5,579 bases of DNA from Bacillota bacterium (GTDB lineage Bacteria; Bacillota; Clostridia; Clostridiales; Clostridiaceae). The notes below the pieces were generated by a model. The model saw only the letters and a list, made by a program, of their open reading frames with translations, searched no databases and was not told the DNA's origin. Numbering within the stretch: the stretch's first letter is position 1; each line of letters opens with the position of its first letter. This document shows positions 1 to 5,579 of this stretch, piece after piece. The stretch lies in the NCBI GenBank assembly GCA_030706065.1, contig JAUZPH010000274.1:1-5579 (forward strand). Reading direction: 5' to 3'. The position numbers and the translations under genes were made by a program.

Positions 1-1293
1 GGAAGGCCAAACGTGGGCAAGTCCACATTATTCAACAAGCTTGCCGGCAGGAGGATTTCCATTGTTCAGGATACCCCTGGAGTAACAAGAGACAGAGTCT
101 ATGCCGAAGCGGAATGGCTGAGCTATAATTTTACCATAATTGATACCGGCGGAATCGAGCCGGAAAATCAGGATATAATAGTAAGCCAGATGAGGAGGCA
201 GGCTCAGATAGCCATTGAAACTGCCGATGTCATAGTGTTTATAGTAGATGGCAAGGAAGGCCTCACAGGAGCAGACAATGAAGTAGCCCAGATGCTGAGA
301 AAAAGCAAAAAGCCGGTGCTTCTTATAGTTAACAAGATTGATTCTCTGAAGGATGAGGACAATGCCTTCGAATTCTACAATCTTGGTATCGGAGACCCGA
401 TAACCATATCCGCAACCCAGGGCCTTGGCCTCGGAGATATGCTGGATAGGTTGGTGGAGAATTTCAAAACCAATGGTGAAGCCGATGAGGAAGAGGAAGA
501 GATAATAAGGATTGCAGTTATGGGTAAGCCGAATGTGGGAAAATCGTCTCTGATTAATAAGCTTCTTGGAGAAGAGAGAACCATAGTCAGCGATATTCCC
601 GGCACCACCAGAGATGCCATTGACAGCTACCTTGAAAATGAGCTTGGTAAGTTTGTCCTGGTTGATACTGCAGGCTTAAGGCGCAAGAGCAAGGTTAAGG
701 AAGAGATAGAGAGGTACAGTGTTGTAAGAACCTTGGCTGCCGTTGAAAGGGCAGATGTATGTATACTGATGCTGGATGCTGAGGAAGGCATAACCGACCA
801 GGATGAGAAGATAGTGGGATATGCCCATGAGATGAACAAGGCCATAATGGTAATTGTAAACAAGTGGGACCTTATAGAAAAAGACGACAAGACCATGAAT
901 GAATACAAGAAGAAGCTGGAGTACAGCCTGAGCTTCATGGCTTATGCGCAATATCTGTTTATTTCCGCAAAGACCGGACAGCGTACCCATAAGGTTTTGG
1001 AACTGGCAAAGGAATGCTATGATAATTACAACAAGAGAATATCTACCGGCGTACTGAATGAAGTAATAAACAAGGCTGTGCTTATGAAGGAGCCTCCTGT
1101 TGTGGGCCTTAGGAGGCTGAAGATATATTATGTAACTCAGACAGGAGTTAAGCCGCCGACTTTCATATTCTTTGTAAATGACACCAATTTGCTCCATTTC
1201 TCATATGAAAGGTATCTTGAAAATCAGTTGAGAGACAGCTTTGATTTCAAGGGAACCGGTATAAAAATTCAGTTCCGGGAAAGGAAGGAATAG
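1..1293 (+). CDS. der: Ribosome-assembly GTPase Der (EngA), 5'-truncated by the window edge
   Basis: Der is a tandem-domain GTPase that binds the maturing 50S subunit in the cytoplasm and is needed for its assembly. The frame is open from base 1, which falls inside the first P-loop (GRPNVGKST, visible residues 1-9). About 8-10 N-terminal residues are therefore missing; 430 are visible against roughly 436-440 for the family. GTPase domain 1 shows GVTRD (27-31), DTGG (48-51) and NKID (111-114). An acidic linker with a run of Glu (about 159-168) leads into domain 2, with P-loop GKPNVGKSS (175-183), GTTRD (201-205), DTAG (222-225) and NKWD (287-290). The C-terminal KH-like RNA-binding domain covers about 345-430. 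The GTG at base 13 encodes the P-loop Val and is not a start. The stop lies one base before gpsA, so the two are probably one operon. No motif is degraded. Identification is very secure. Confidence 0.98.
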   Translation, partial: GRPNVGKSTLFNKLAGRRISIVQDTPGVTRDRVYAEAEWLSYNFTIIDTGGIEPENQDIIVSQMRRQAQIAIETADVIVFIVDGKEGLTGADNEVAQMLRKSKKPVLLIVNKIDSLKDEDNAFEFYNLGIGDPITISATQGLGLGDMLDRLVENFKTNGEADEEEEEIIRIAVMGKPNVGKSSLINKLLGEERTIVSDIPGTTRDAIDSYLENELGKFVLVDTAGLRRKSKVKEEIERYSVVRTLAAVERADVCILMLDAEEGITDQDEKIVGYAHEMNKAIMVIVNKWDLIEKDDKTMNEYKKKLEYSLSFMAYAQYLFISAKTGQRTHKVLELAKECYDNYNKRISTGVLNEVINKAVLMKEPPVVGLRRLKIYYVTQTGVKPPTFIFFVNDTNLLHFSYERYLENQLRDSFDFKGTGIKIQFRERKE

Positions 1294-1294
1294 C

Positions 1295-2296
1295 ATGGCT
1301 AAAGTAGGATTTTTGGGTGGGGGCAGTTTTGGTACTGCTTTAAGTATTCTACTGGGAAACAAGGGCTTAGAGGCAAACATTTACGACAGAGAGCTGCCAG
1401 TAGTGGAGGAAATAAACAATAAAAGAACCAATGACAAATATATAAAAGGAATAAAAATCCCGGAAAATGTAACAGCCTTTAATGAGGTTGAGCCGGTTGT
1501 TGAAGGTGCGGATTTCATAGTACTGGCAGTGCCATCCCATATAATAAGGATAATGTGCAGAAGGGTCAAGGATCTTGTTAAGCCAAATCAGATAATCGTC
1601 AGCATAGCAAAAGGTATTGAGGAGGGTTCTCTGAAGAGGCTTTCCCAGGTTATTCAGGAGGAACTGCCGGAGAACCATGTAGTAATATTGTCAGGACCCA
1701 GCCATGCGGAGGAAGTATCCATAGCGATTCCAACAACGGTTGTAGTGAGTTCCACCCATATGGAGAGTGCCGTAAAGGTACAGGACCTCTTTATGACTGA
1801 AAACTTCAGAATATATACCAATGACGACCTGGTTGGAGTGGAAATCGGCGGTGCCGTAAAGAATATAATAGCACTGGCTGCGGGAATCTCCGATGGAATA
1901 GGTTATGGGGACAATGCAAAGGCTGCTCTTATGACAAGGGGAATGCATGAAATCGTAAGAATAGGCACAAAGCTTGGTGGAAAGAGTACTACCTTCTCCG
2001 GGCTCACCGGTATGGGAGACCTGATAGTTACCTGTACCAGTATGCACAGCAGAAACAGAAGAGCGGGCATACTCATAGGAAAGGGCTATACCATGGAACA
2101 GGCAGCTCAGGAGGTAGGAATGGTAGTTGAAGGCATAAAGGCCTGCAAGGCTTTCTATGACCTGAAGGAGAAGGAAGATGTGGATATGCCCATAACCGAT
2201 GTGCTGTATAAGATGCTCTTTGAAGGGATGGCTCCTAAGATGGCAGTAATGGAGCTGATGACAAGGGATAAGAAGGATGAAATATACATAGATTAG
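1295..2296 (+). CDS. gpsA: NAD(P)-dependent glycerol-3-phosphate dehydrogenase
   Basis: GpsA reversibly reduces dihydroxyacetone phosphate to sn-glycerol 3-phosphate with NAD(P)H, supplying the phospholipid backbone. The protein is 333 residues, normal for the family. The N-terminal Rossmann domain opens with a Gly-rich GGGSFGTAL loop (residues 8-16). It is followed by VLAVPSH (76-82), SIAKGIE (103-109, with the conserved Lys106) and LSGPSHAEEV (132-141). The C-terminal helical domain contains GAVKN (186-190, catalytic Lys189), GLTGMGDLIVTCTS (236-249) and SRNRR (252-256), which contacts substrate and cofactor. The ATG is supported by AAGGAAGGA at 1281-1289, which lies inside the end of der with a 5-base gap, so translation is probably coupled to der. 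The gene ends before an intrinsic terminator. In some Firmicutes plsY (acyl-phosphate:G3P acyltransferase) lies next to gpsA; it is not between der and gpsA here. Identification is very secure. Confidence 0.98.
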   Translation: MAKVGFLGGGSFGTALSILLGNKGLEANIYDRELPVVEEINNKRTNDKYIKGIKIPENVTAFNEVEPVVEGADFIVLAVPSHIIRIMCRRVKDLVKPNQIIVSIAKGIEEGSLKRLSQVIQEELPENHVVILSGPSHAEEVSIAIPTTVVVSSTHMESAVKVQDLFMTENFRIYTNDDLVGVEIGGAVKNIIALAAGISDGIGYGDNAKAALMTRGMHEIVRIGTKLGGKSTTFSGLTGMGDLIVTCTSMHSRNRRAGILIGKGYTMEQAAQEVGMVVEGIKACKAFYDLKEKEDVDMPITDVLYKMLFEGMAPKMAVMELMTRDKKDEIYID

Positions 2297-2332
2297 TTGA
2301 TGAAGAAAAATATTAATAAATAAAATGCAAAT

Positions 2333-2370
2333 AAATGCAGGAGTTATAGCCCCCTGCATTTTATTTTTGT
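2333..2370 (+). terminator. Intrinsic terminator of der-gpsA
   Basis: AAATGCAGG (2333-2341) pairs perfectly over 9 bp with CCTGCATTT (2353-2361) around an 11-base loop. The stem is followed by a T-rich tract (TTATTTTTGTT). It lies 36 bases after the gpsA stop and separates gpsA from spoIVA. A second copy of the left arm, TAAAATGCA at 2321-2329, can also pair perfectly with 2355-2363. Confidence 0.85.
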
Positions 2371-2391
2371 TATATATTCCGATTTCAAAAT

Positions 2392-2429
2392 GTCATAAAT
2401 ATACCCTGAATCTAATATATATATACTGT
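2392..2429 (+). promoter_or_regulatory. Possible spoIVA promoter, weak sigma-E-like match
   Basis: In Bacillus subtilis spoIVA is transcribed by mother-cell sigma-E. Here GTCATAAAT at 2392-2400 resembles the sigma-E -35 element. A -10 at the usual spacing would fall near 2414-2422, in alternating A/T sequence that matches the CATACAnT consensus poorly. The better partial matches, TATACTGT (2422-2429) and TATACCCT (2400-2407), are at the wrong distance. spoIVA needs its own promoter after the gpsA terminator and this AT-rich stretch is the likely place, but the exact elements are unproven. Confidence 0.28.
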
Positions 2430-2443
2430 TAATACGTAGAATT

Positions 2444-2450
2444 GGGAGGT
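2444..2450 (+). promoter_or_regulatory. Ribosome binding site fixing the TTG start of spoIVA
   Basis: GGGAGGT is a near-perfect Shine-Dalgarno sequence five bases upstream of TTG 2456. It decides the start: the resulting N-terminus, MENFDIYRDIAERT, lines up with the known SpoIVA N-terminus, and there is no in-frame ATG that would keep that conserved region. Confidence 0.88.
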
Positions 2451-2455
2451 ATATT

Positions 2456-3934
2456 TTGGAAAACTTTGATATATACAGGGATATAGCAGAGAGAACTCAG
2501 GGTGACATCTATGTAGGGGTAGTGGGTCCTGTCAGAACCGGTAAGTCTACCTTCATTAAGAAGTTTATGGATATGATGGTTATCCCGAATATCGAAAATA
2601 CCTATAAAAAGCAGAGAGCGAAGGATGAACTGCCGCAGAGTGCCTCAGGCAGAACTATCCATACCACGGAACCAAAGTTTGTTCCAAATGAGGCTGTAGA
2701 AATAAACTTAGCAGAAGGTTTGAAATTCAAGGTAAGGATGGTGGACTGTGTAGGGTACATCGTCAAGGGTGCAGCAGGGTATATCGAGGGCACACAGCCC
2801 AAGATGGTGACCACACCCTGGTACGACTATGAAATACCCTTTGAGGAAGCAGCAGAGCTTGGAACAAAAAAAGTTATCAATGAGCATTCAACCATAGGGC
2901 TGCTTATTACTACCGACGGCTCCATCACAGACATCCCAAGAGAGGAATATGTTGATGCCGAGGAAAGGGTGGTAAATGAGCTTAAAGCAATAAACAAGCC
3001 CTTTATAATTATATTGAATTCCGCCAGGGTTAATTCACCTGAAACTGGTGAACTGAAAGAAGAACTGGAGAAAAAGTATAGAGTTCCTGTAGAGCCACTG
3101 GATGTTTTGAACCTCAAGCAGGAGGATGTTACTACGGTTATGGACAGGGTTCTTGTAGAATTCCCGGTTAAGGAAATCAACATAGACATGCCTGAGTGGA
3201 TAGAGAAGCTGGATGCAACCCACTGGCTGAAGGTTAACTTTATAAATATTATAAAGGATATGTGCAAGAACATAGAAAAAGTCAGGGATATTAAGGAGTC
3301 CATTGATGCCTTCAGTGAAATTGAATTCCTGGACAAGGGAATAGTAAATGAGATGAATATGGGAGAAGGTACTGCAAGGGTTGAAATTGCACCTCACAAA
3401 TCCATATTCTATAACATCTTAAGCGAGGTATGCGGCTGCAATATAAACGGTGAAAACGAGCTTCTCACAATTATGAAGGATCTCCGCAGGGCAAAGGTTG
3501 AATACGACAAGGTTGAAAATGCCCTGAAGGAAGTAAGGGAAACAGGCTATGGCCTTGTTGCTCCTCAGCTTACTGAAATGAAACTGGAAGAGCCGGAGAT
3601 TGTGAAGCAGGGAAACAGGTTCGGAGTGAAACTGAAGGCCTCGGCGCCCAGTCTGCATTTCATAAAGGCAAATATCGAAACTGAGATATCACCGATAATG
3701 GGGACTGAGAAAGAGAGCGAGGAATTGGTTAGGTCACTCTTGGAGCAGTTTGAAAGTGAGCCGTCCAAGATTTGGCAGAGCAATATGTTCGGCAAGTCCC
3801 TGGAAGTGATGGTTAAGGAAGGCCTGCAAAACAAGCTCTTCAGGATGCCGGAGGATGTCCAGGTGAAGATTCAGAGGACTCTTCAGAAGATTATCAATGA
3901 AGGAAATGGCGGCCTGATTTGCATCATCCTGTAA
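2456..3934 (+). CDS. spoIVA: Stage IV sporulation protein A, spore coat morphogenetic ATPase
   Basis: SpoIVA is made in the mother cell. It polymerises irreversibly on the outer forespore membrane using ATP hydrolysis and forms the base on which the spore coat is built; in Bacillus it is recruited by the small peptide SpoVM. The protein has 492 residues, the same length as my recollection of B. subtilis SpoIVA. The N-terminal domain is a TRAFAC-type P-loop NTPase. It has Walker A GPVRTGKS (residues 24-31, Lys30), the threonines of TTEPKF (70-75, the sensor/switch region) and MVDCVG (95-100, Asp97 as Walker B). Where GTPases carry NKxD it has LNSAR (187-191), in line with ATP rather than GTP use. 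A middle domain (about 240-415) and a C-terminal domain follow, ending in the conserved GGLICIIL needed in Bacillus for forespore targeting. The start is TTG. The gene stands alone between two terminators. A SpoVM-like peptide was not seen. Identification is very secure. Confidence 0.98.
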   Translation: MENFDIYRDIAERTQGDIYVGVVGPVRTGKSTFIKKFMDMMVIPNIENTYKKQRAKDELPQSASGRTIHTTEPKFVPNEAVEINLAEGLKFKVRMVDCVGYIVKGAAGYIEGTQPKMVTTPWYDYEIPFEEAAELGTKKVINEHSTIGLLITTDGSITDIPREEYVDAEERVVNELKAINKPFIIILNSARVNSPETGELKEELEKKYRVPVEPLDVLNLKQEDVTTVMDRVLVEFPVKEINIDMPEWIEKLDATHWLKVNFINIIKDMCKNIEKVRDIKESIDAFSEIEFLDKGIVNEMNMGEGTARVEIAPHKSIFYNILSEVCGCNINGENELLTIMKDLRRAKVEYDKVENALKEVRETGYGLVAPQLTEMKLEEPEIVKQGNRFGVKLKASAPSLHFIKANIETEISPIMGTEKESEELVRSLLEQFESEPSKIWQSNMFGKSLEVMVKEGLQNKLFRMPEDVQVKIQRTLQKIINEGNGGLICIIL

Positions 3935-3961
3935 TGAAGGTTTATAAGTGGAGGATTAAGG

Positions 3962-4002
3962 TGGAACTTTTAAATTTCTATATTTAGAGGTTCCATTTTT
4001 TT
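3962..4002 (+). terminator. Strong intrinsic terminator after spoIVA
   Basis: A 14-bp stem (3962-3975 with 3982-3995, two G-U pairs) with TGGAAC/GTTCCA at its base encloses a 6-base loop. It is followed directly by seven T residues (3996-4002). It begins 27 bases after the spoIVA stop and makes spoIVA monocistronic. Confidence 0.93.
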
Positions 4003-4017
4003 ACTGTGTGGTATAAT
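3990..4017 (+). promoter_or_regulatory. Extended -10 promoter for the Ntn hydrolase gene
   Basis: TGG-TATAAT at 4009-4017 is a perfect extended -10 (TGnTATAAT) for the housekeeping sigma factor. The -35 region is weak (GTTCCA, 3990-3995, 16-base spacer) and overlaps the right arm of the spoIVA terminator, whose U-run forms much of the spacer. Extended -10 promoters tolerate poor -35 elements. Transcription would start near 4024, about 55 bases before the chosen start codon. Confidence 0.6.
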
Positions 4018-4059
4018 TATTGCAAAGTGCCTGTCTAGTATACTAAGGTTGATGGGAAC

Positions 4060-4065
4060 GAGGTG
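4060..4065 (+). promoter_or_regulatory. Candidate ribosome binding site of the Ntn hydrolase gene
   Basis: GAGGTG is the best Shine-Dalgarno match near the start, but it lies 13 bases from ATG 4079, longer than usual. It is only two bases from another ATG (4068) that opens a four-codon frame ending in TGA at 4080-4082, which overlaps ATG 4079. The alternative in-frame ATG at 4052 (or TTG at 4049) has only AAGG (4045-4048) close by. The start is therefore not settled. Confidence 0.45.
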
Positions 4066-4078
4066 TAATGAAAGTAAT

Positions 4079-5395
4079 ATGAAAAAGTTTGCCGTTATTA
4101 TTACCCTGATACTGATATTTGTAATGAAAAGTACGGTTTCTGCATGCACGGTTTTTAACGCTTCAGACGGGAGTAAAATACTTGCAGCCACCAACGAAGA
4201 CGGCCTGAATACAAATGCAAGGGCCTGGTTTCTGCCGCCTGGTAAGGACGAGTATGGTGCGGTATTTTTCGGTTTTGATGATACCTGGGTACAAGGCGGA
4301 ATTAACGACCAGGGGCTGTTTATTGATTGGGCAGAAGAGGATTCCGAGGAAATCAACTTTCCCGAGGAAGGTGTCTACTATAAAGGAAATTACAGTATTC
4401 TTTATGAAGGCAACCTTAATGAAAAAATACTGCAGAGCTGTGCCAATCTGCAGGAAGCCCTGGATATGTATAAGAAATTCAATGAAATTGCCTTTTATCA
4501 TGCTCATGTGATGATTGCGGATAAAACCGGAGCTTCTGCCATAATTGAGCCCTATAAGGGAGAGCTGAAAGTCTTAAAGAAGGAAGCTGGCAATCAGTAC
4601 ATGTCAAACTTCAATATATCGGAATCAAAGGAACCCGATTATGTGCCCAACAATGTAAATATGAGATTCAGCAGATATTACGCTCTTGAAAGAGGGTTCG
4701 AGGCAAACAGCCAGGTCACCGCCGATAATTTCAGGACATTACTGGAGAGCGCCAGTGATCCTGAGACAATCTATTCAAATATATATGATTTGAATTCAGG
4801 TGATATTTATATATACTATATGCGCGATTACAGCAAGCCGGTGAAGTTTAATTTGAAGGAGGAACTTGCAAAAGGAAAGCATATGTACGAGCTGAGTGCT
4901 CTCTTTAATAAGGATGTTCCCAATCTATCCAAAACAAATGTTAATAACCTGAACCCCTTCAGTGAAAAAGCTGCCTGGGTTCAGCAGCATTTGATATTCT
5001 GTATGATTGTCTTTATATTCTGGCCTGTGGTGCTGGCCTTGAGATTTGCAGTATCAAGAAAAAGATCAGGAAAGGGTATTTCTTTCAGGTTGACCAGGGG
5101 AGAGGTAATGGCTCTCTTAATATCTTTGCTTAGTGCCGTGATGTACTTTATTCACCTGAAGAGCCTTATTAAATATGGATTTTACTTAAGATACGGCTTT
5201 AAATTATATCAGGAAATTCTTCTGTATATACCGCCGGTTATAATCGCATTTTCACTTATGCAGCTTATCTTCGCGGTGTATTCATGGAAGAAGGGCAGAT
5301 GGCCGCTGTTTCAGCGTATACTGTATTCTGTTGTTACTGTTTGCTTTGTTTATATATCAATAAGCATGCAGCACTGGTGCTGGCATTTATTTTAG
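4079..5395 (+). CDS. Exported Ntn-type amidohydrolase (choloylglycine hydrolase / penicillin V acylase-like) with four C-terminal membrane helices
   Basis: This is probably a linear-amide C-N hydrolase acting outside the cell; the substrate is unknown. Numbering is from ATG 4079 (438 residues; starts at 4052 or 4049 would add 9 or 10). Residues 1-22 form a signal peptide (MKK, hydrophobic core, STVSA) and Cys23 follows directly. Ntn hydrolases of the bile-salt hydrolase, penicillin V acylase and acyltransferase groups use an N-terminal Cys as nucleophile. Further family-like landmarks are ATNEDG (37-42; Asp41 matches the catalytic Asp of GRNLD, but the Arg position is Thr38), GGINDQGL (73-80), HVMIADKTG then IIEP (143-158), MSNF (175-178, candidate Asn177) and MRFSR (195-199, candidate Arg). 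About 266-303 links to helices near 304-325, 342-361, 378-401 and 412-430. The basic loops at 322-340 and 403-413 suggest an outside catalytic domain. VSAC also fits a lipobox. No terminator follows before the tRNA. The fold call is fairly firm; substrate and start are not. Confidence 0.82.
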   Translation: MKKFAVIITLILIFVMKSTVSACTVFNASDGSKILAATNEDGLNTNARAWFLPPGKDEYGAVFFGFDDTWVQGGINDQGLFIDWAEEDSEEINFPEEGVYYKGNYSILYEGNLNEKILQSCANLQEALDMYKKFNEIAFYHAHVMIADKTGASAIIEPYKGELKVLKKEAGNQYMSNFNISESKEPDYVPNNVNMRFSRYYALERGFEANSQVTADNFRTLLESASDPETIYSNIYDLNSGDIYIYYMRDYSKPVKFNLKEELAKGKHMYELSALFNKDVPNLSKTNVNNLNPFSEKAAWVQQHLIFCMIVFIFWPVVLALRFAVSRKRSGKGISFRLTRGEVMALLISLLSAVMYFIHLKSLIKYGFYLRYGFKLYQEILLYIPPVIIAFSLMQLIFAVYSWKKGRWPLFQRILYSVVTVCFVYISISMQHWCWHLF

Positions 5396-5463
5396 CTTTG
5401 CTTGAGGTATGGTTTAAAGTAGGTAAACTAAAGGTGAAATAGAAAAATTCCGTTACAATGGTA

Positions 5464-5496
5464 TTGCTTTTACCCGGAAGTGTGATATAATATAAT
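5464..5496 (+). promoter_or_regulatory. Promoter of tRNA-Pro
   Basis: TGA-TATAAT (5483-5491) is a perfect extended -10, with TTGCTT (5464-5469) as a partial -35 at a 16-base spacing. A second TATAAT (5491-5496) overlaps it by one base, so two start sites are possible, near 5498 and 5503. Either would leave only a very short leader for RNase P to remove. The 108 bases between the hydrolase stop and the tRNA otherwise show only a weak 5-bp hairpin (5412-5428) without a U-run, so some read-through from upstream is possible. Confidence 0.65.
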
Positions 5497-5503
5497 TCGT
5501 CGA

Positions 5504-5579
5504 CTGGGTATAGCGCAGATGGTAGCGCGCATGAATGGGGTTCATGAGGTCGCAGGTTCAAATCCTGTTACCCAGACCA
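5504..5579 (+). tRNA. tRNA-Pro (anticodon GGG)
   Basis: This is a complete 76-base cloverleaf. The acceptor CTGGGTA pairs perfectly with TACCCAG. The D stem is GCGC/GCGC with loop AGATGGTA. The anticodon stem CATGA/TCATG encloses the loop ATGGGGT, with anticodon GGG at 5537-5539 after U33. The variable loop has five bases, and the T stem GCAGG/CCTGT (one G-U pair) carries the loop TTCAAAT. C1-G72 and discriminator A73 are typical bacterial tRNA-Pro identity features, and G37 is the usual base 3' of this anticodon. CCA is encoded. It reads CCC and CCU. The window ends exactly at the terminal A, so the downstream context (more tRNAs, a terminator or an integrated element) cannot be seen. Confidence 0.96.

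Noticed and set aside
676..1197. 173-residue open frame on the - strand opposite der
   Set aside because: It is antisense to the second GTPase and KH-like domains of der, with no recognisable family and no independent start signals.
1691..2359. 222-residue open frame on the - strand opposite gpsA
   Set aside because: It lies wholly opposite a clear gpsA, its translation is rich in His, Tyr, Cys and Ser as expected for an antisense shadow, and it runs into the terminator hairpin. No ribosome binding site or domain is recognisable.
2827..3336. 169-residue Ser-rich open frame on the - strand opposite spoIVA
   Set aside because: The Ser, Thr, Phe and Ile-rich composition is the reverse complement of Glu/Lys-rich coding sequence, so it is a shadow of spoIVA.
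4020..4044. Second promoter with TTGCAA and TATACT before the hydrolase gene
   Set aside because: The spacer is only 13 bases, too short for a housekeeping promoter, and the extended -10 at 4009-4017 is a better candidate.
4215..4511. 98-residue + strand frame inside the hydrolase gene
   Set aside because: It is fully contained in the hydrolase frame, which shows signal peptide, motif and membrane-helix structure; the alternative frame shows none.
5412..5428. Hairpin GTTTA/TAAAC after the hydrolase gene as a terminator
   Set aside because: There are only five A/T-rich base pairs and no U-run follows, so it is too weak to call.
1..5579. Mobile element, CRISPR array, riboswitch or defence system
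   Set aside because: I saw no transposase, repeat-spacer array, long leader or defence gene. The gene order is that of a conserved chromosomal region plus one accessory-looking enzyme.

Overview
The window reads as chromosomal DNA from an endospore-forming, moderately AT-rich Firmicute, most likely of class Clostridia. The evidence is a full-length SpoIVA, the conserved order der - gpsA - spoIVA (gpsA and spoIVA also lie close together in Bacillus subtilis), frequent ATA and AGA/AGG codons, purine-rich Shine-Dalgarno sites and intrinsic terminators ending in U-runs. All genes recognised are on the + strand. The species cannot be fixed from the sequence alone.

Layout: (1) 1-1293 is the ribosome-assembly GTPase Der, lacking only its first few codons because the window starts inside the gene. 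(2) 1295-2296 is gpsA, glycerol-3-phosphate dehydrogenase, one base after the der stop and so almost certainly co-transcribed. It ends at an intrinsic terminator. (3) 2456-3934 is spoIVA, the ATPase that forms the base of the spore coat. It starts at TTG behind a strong ribosome binding site, has its own upstream region with a possible but weak sigma-E-like element, and ends at a strong terminator. (4) A perfect extended -10 box (TGG-TATAAT) lies ten bases beyond that terminator's U-run and probably drives a gene at about 4079-5395. That gene encodes an exported N-terminal-nucleophile (Ntn) amidohydrolase of the choloylglycine hydrolase / penicillin V acylase / acyltransferase type, joined to four C-terminal membrane helices. 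(5) 5504-5579 is a complete tRNA-Pro (anticodon GGG, CCA encoded) with its own promoter.

The first three genes are core housekeeping and sporulation functions: 50S ribosome assembly, phospholipid backbone supply, and anchoring of the spore coat to the forespore membrane. The fourth gene is the least conventional. Its predicted catalytic Cys follows directly after the signal peptide, so export and cleavage would themselves create the active enzyme, and the C-terminal helices would hold it on the outer face of the membrane. I saw no mobile element, CRISPR array or defence system. The most notable item is this membrane-tethered Ntn hydrolase.
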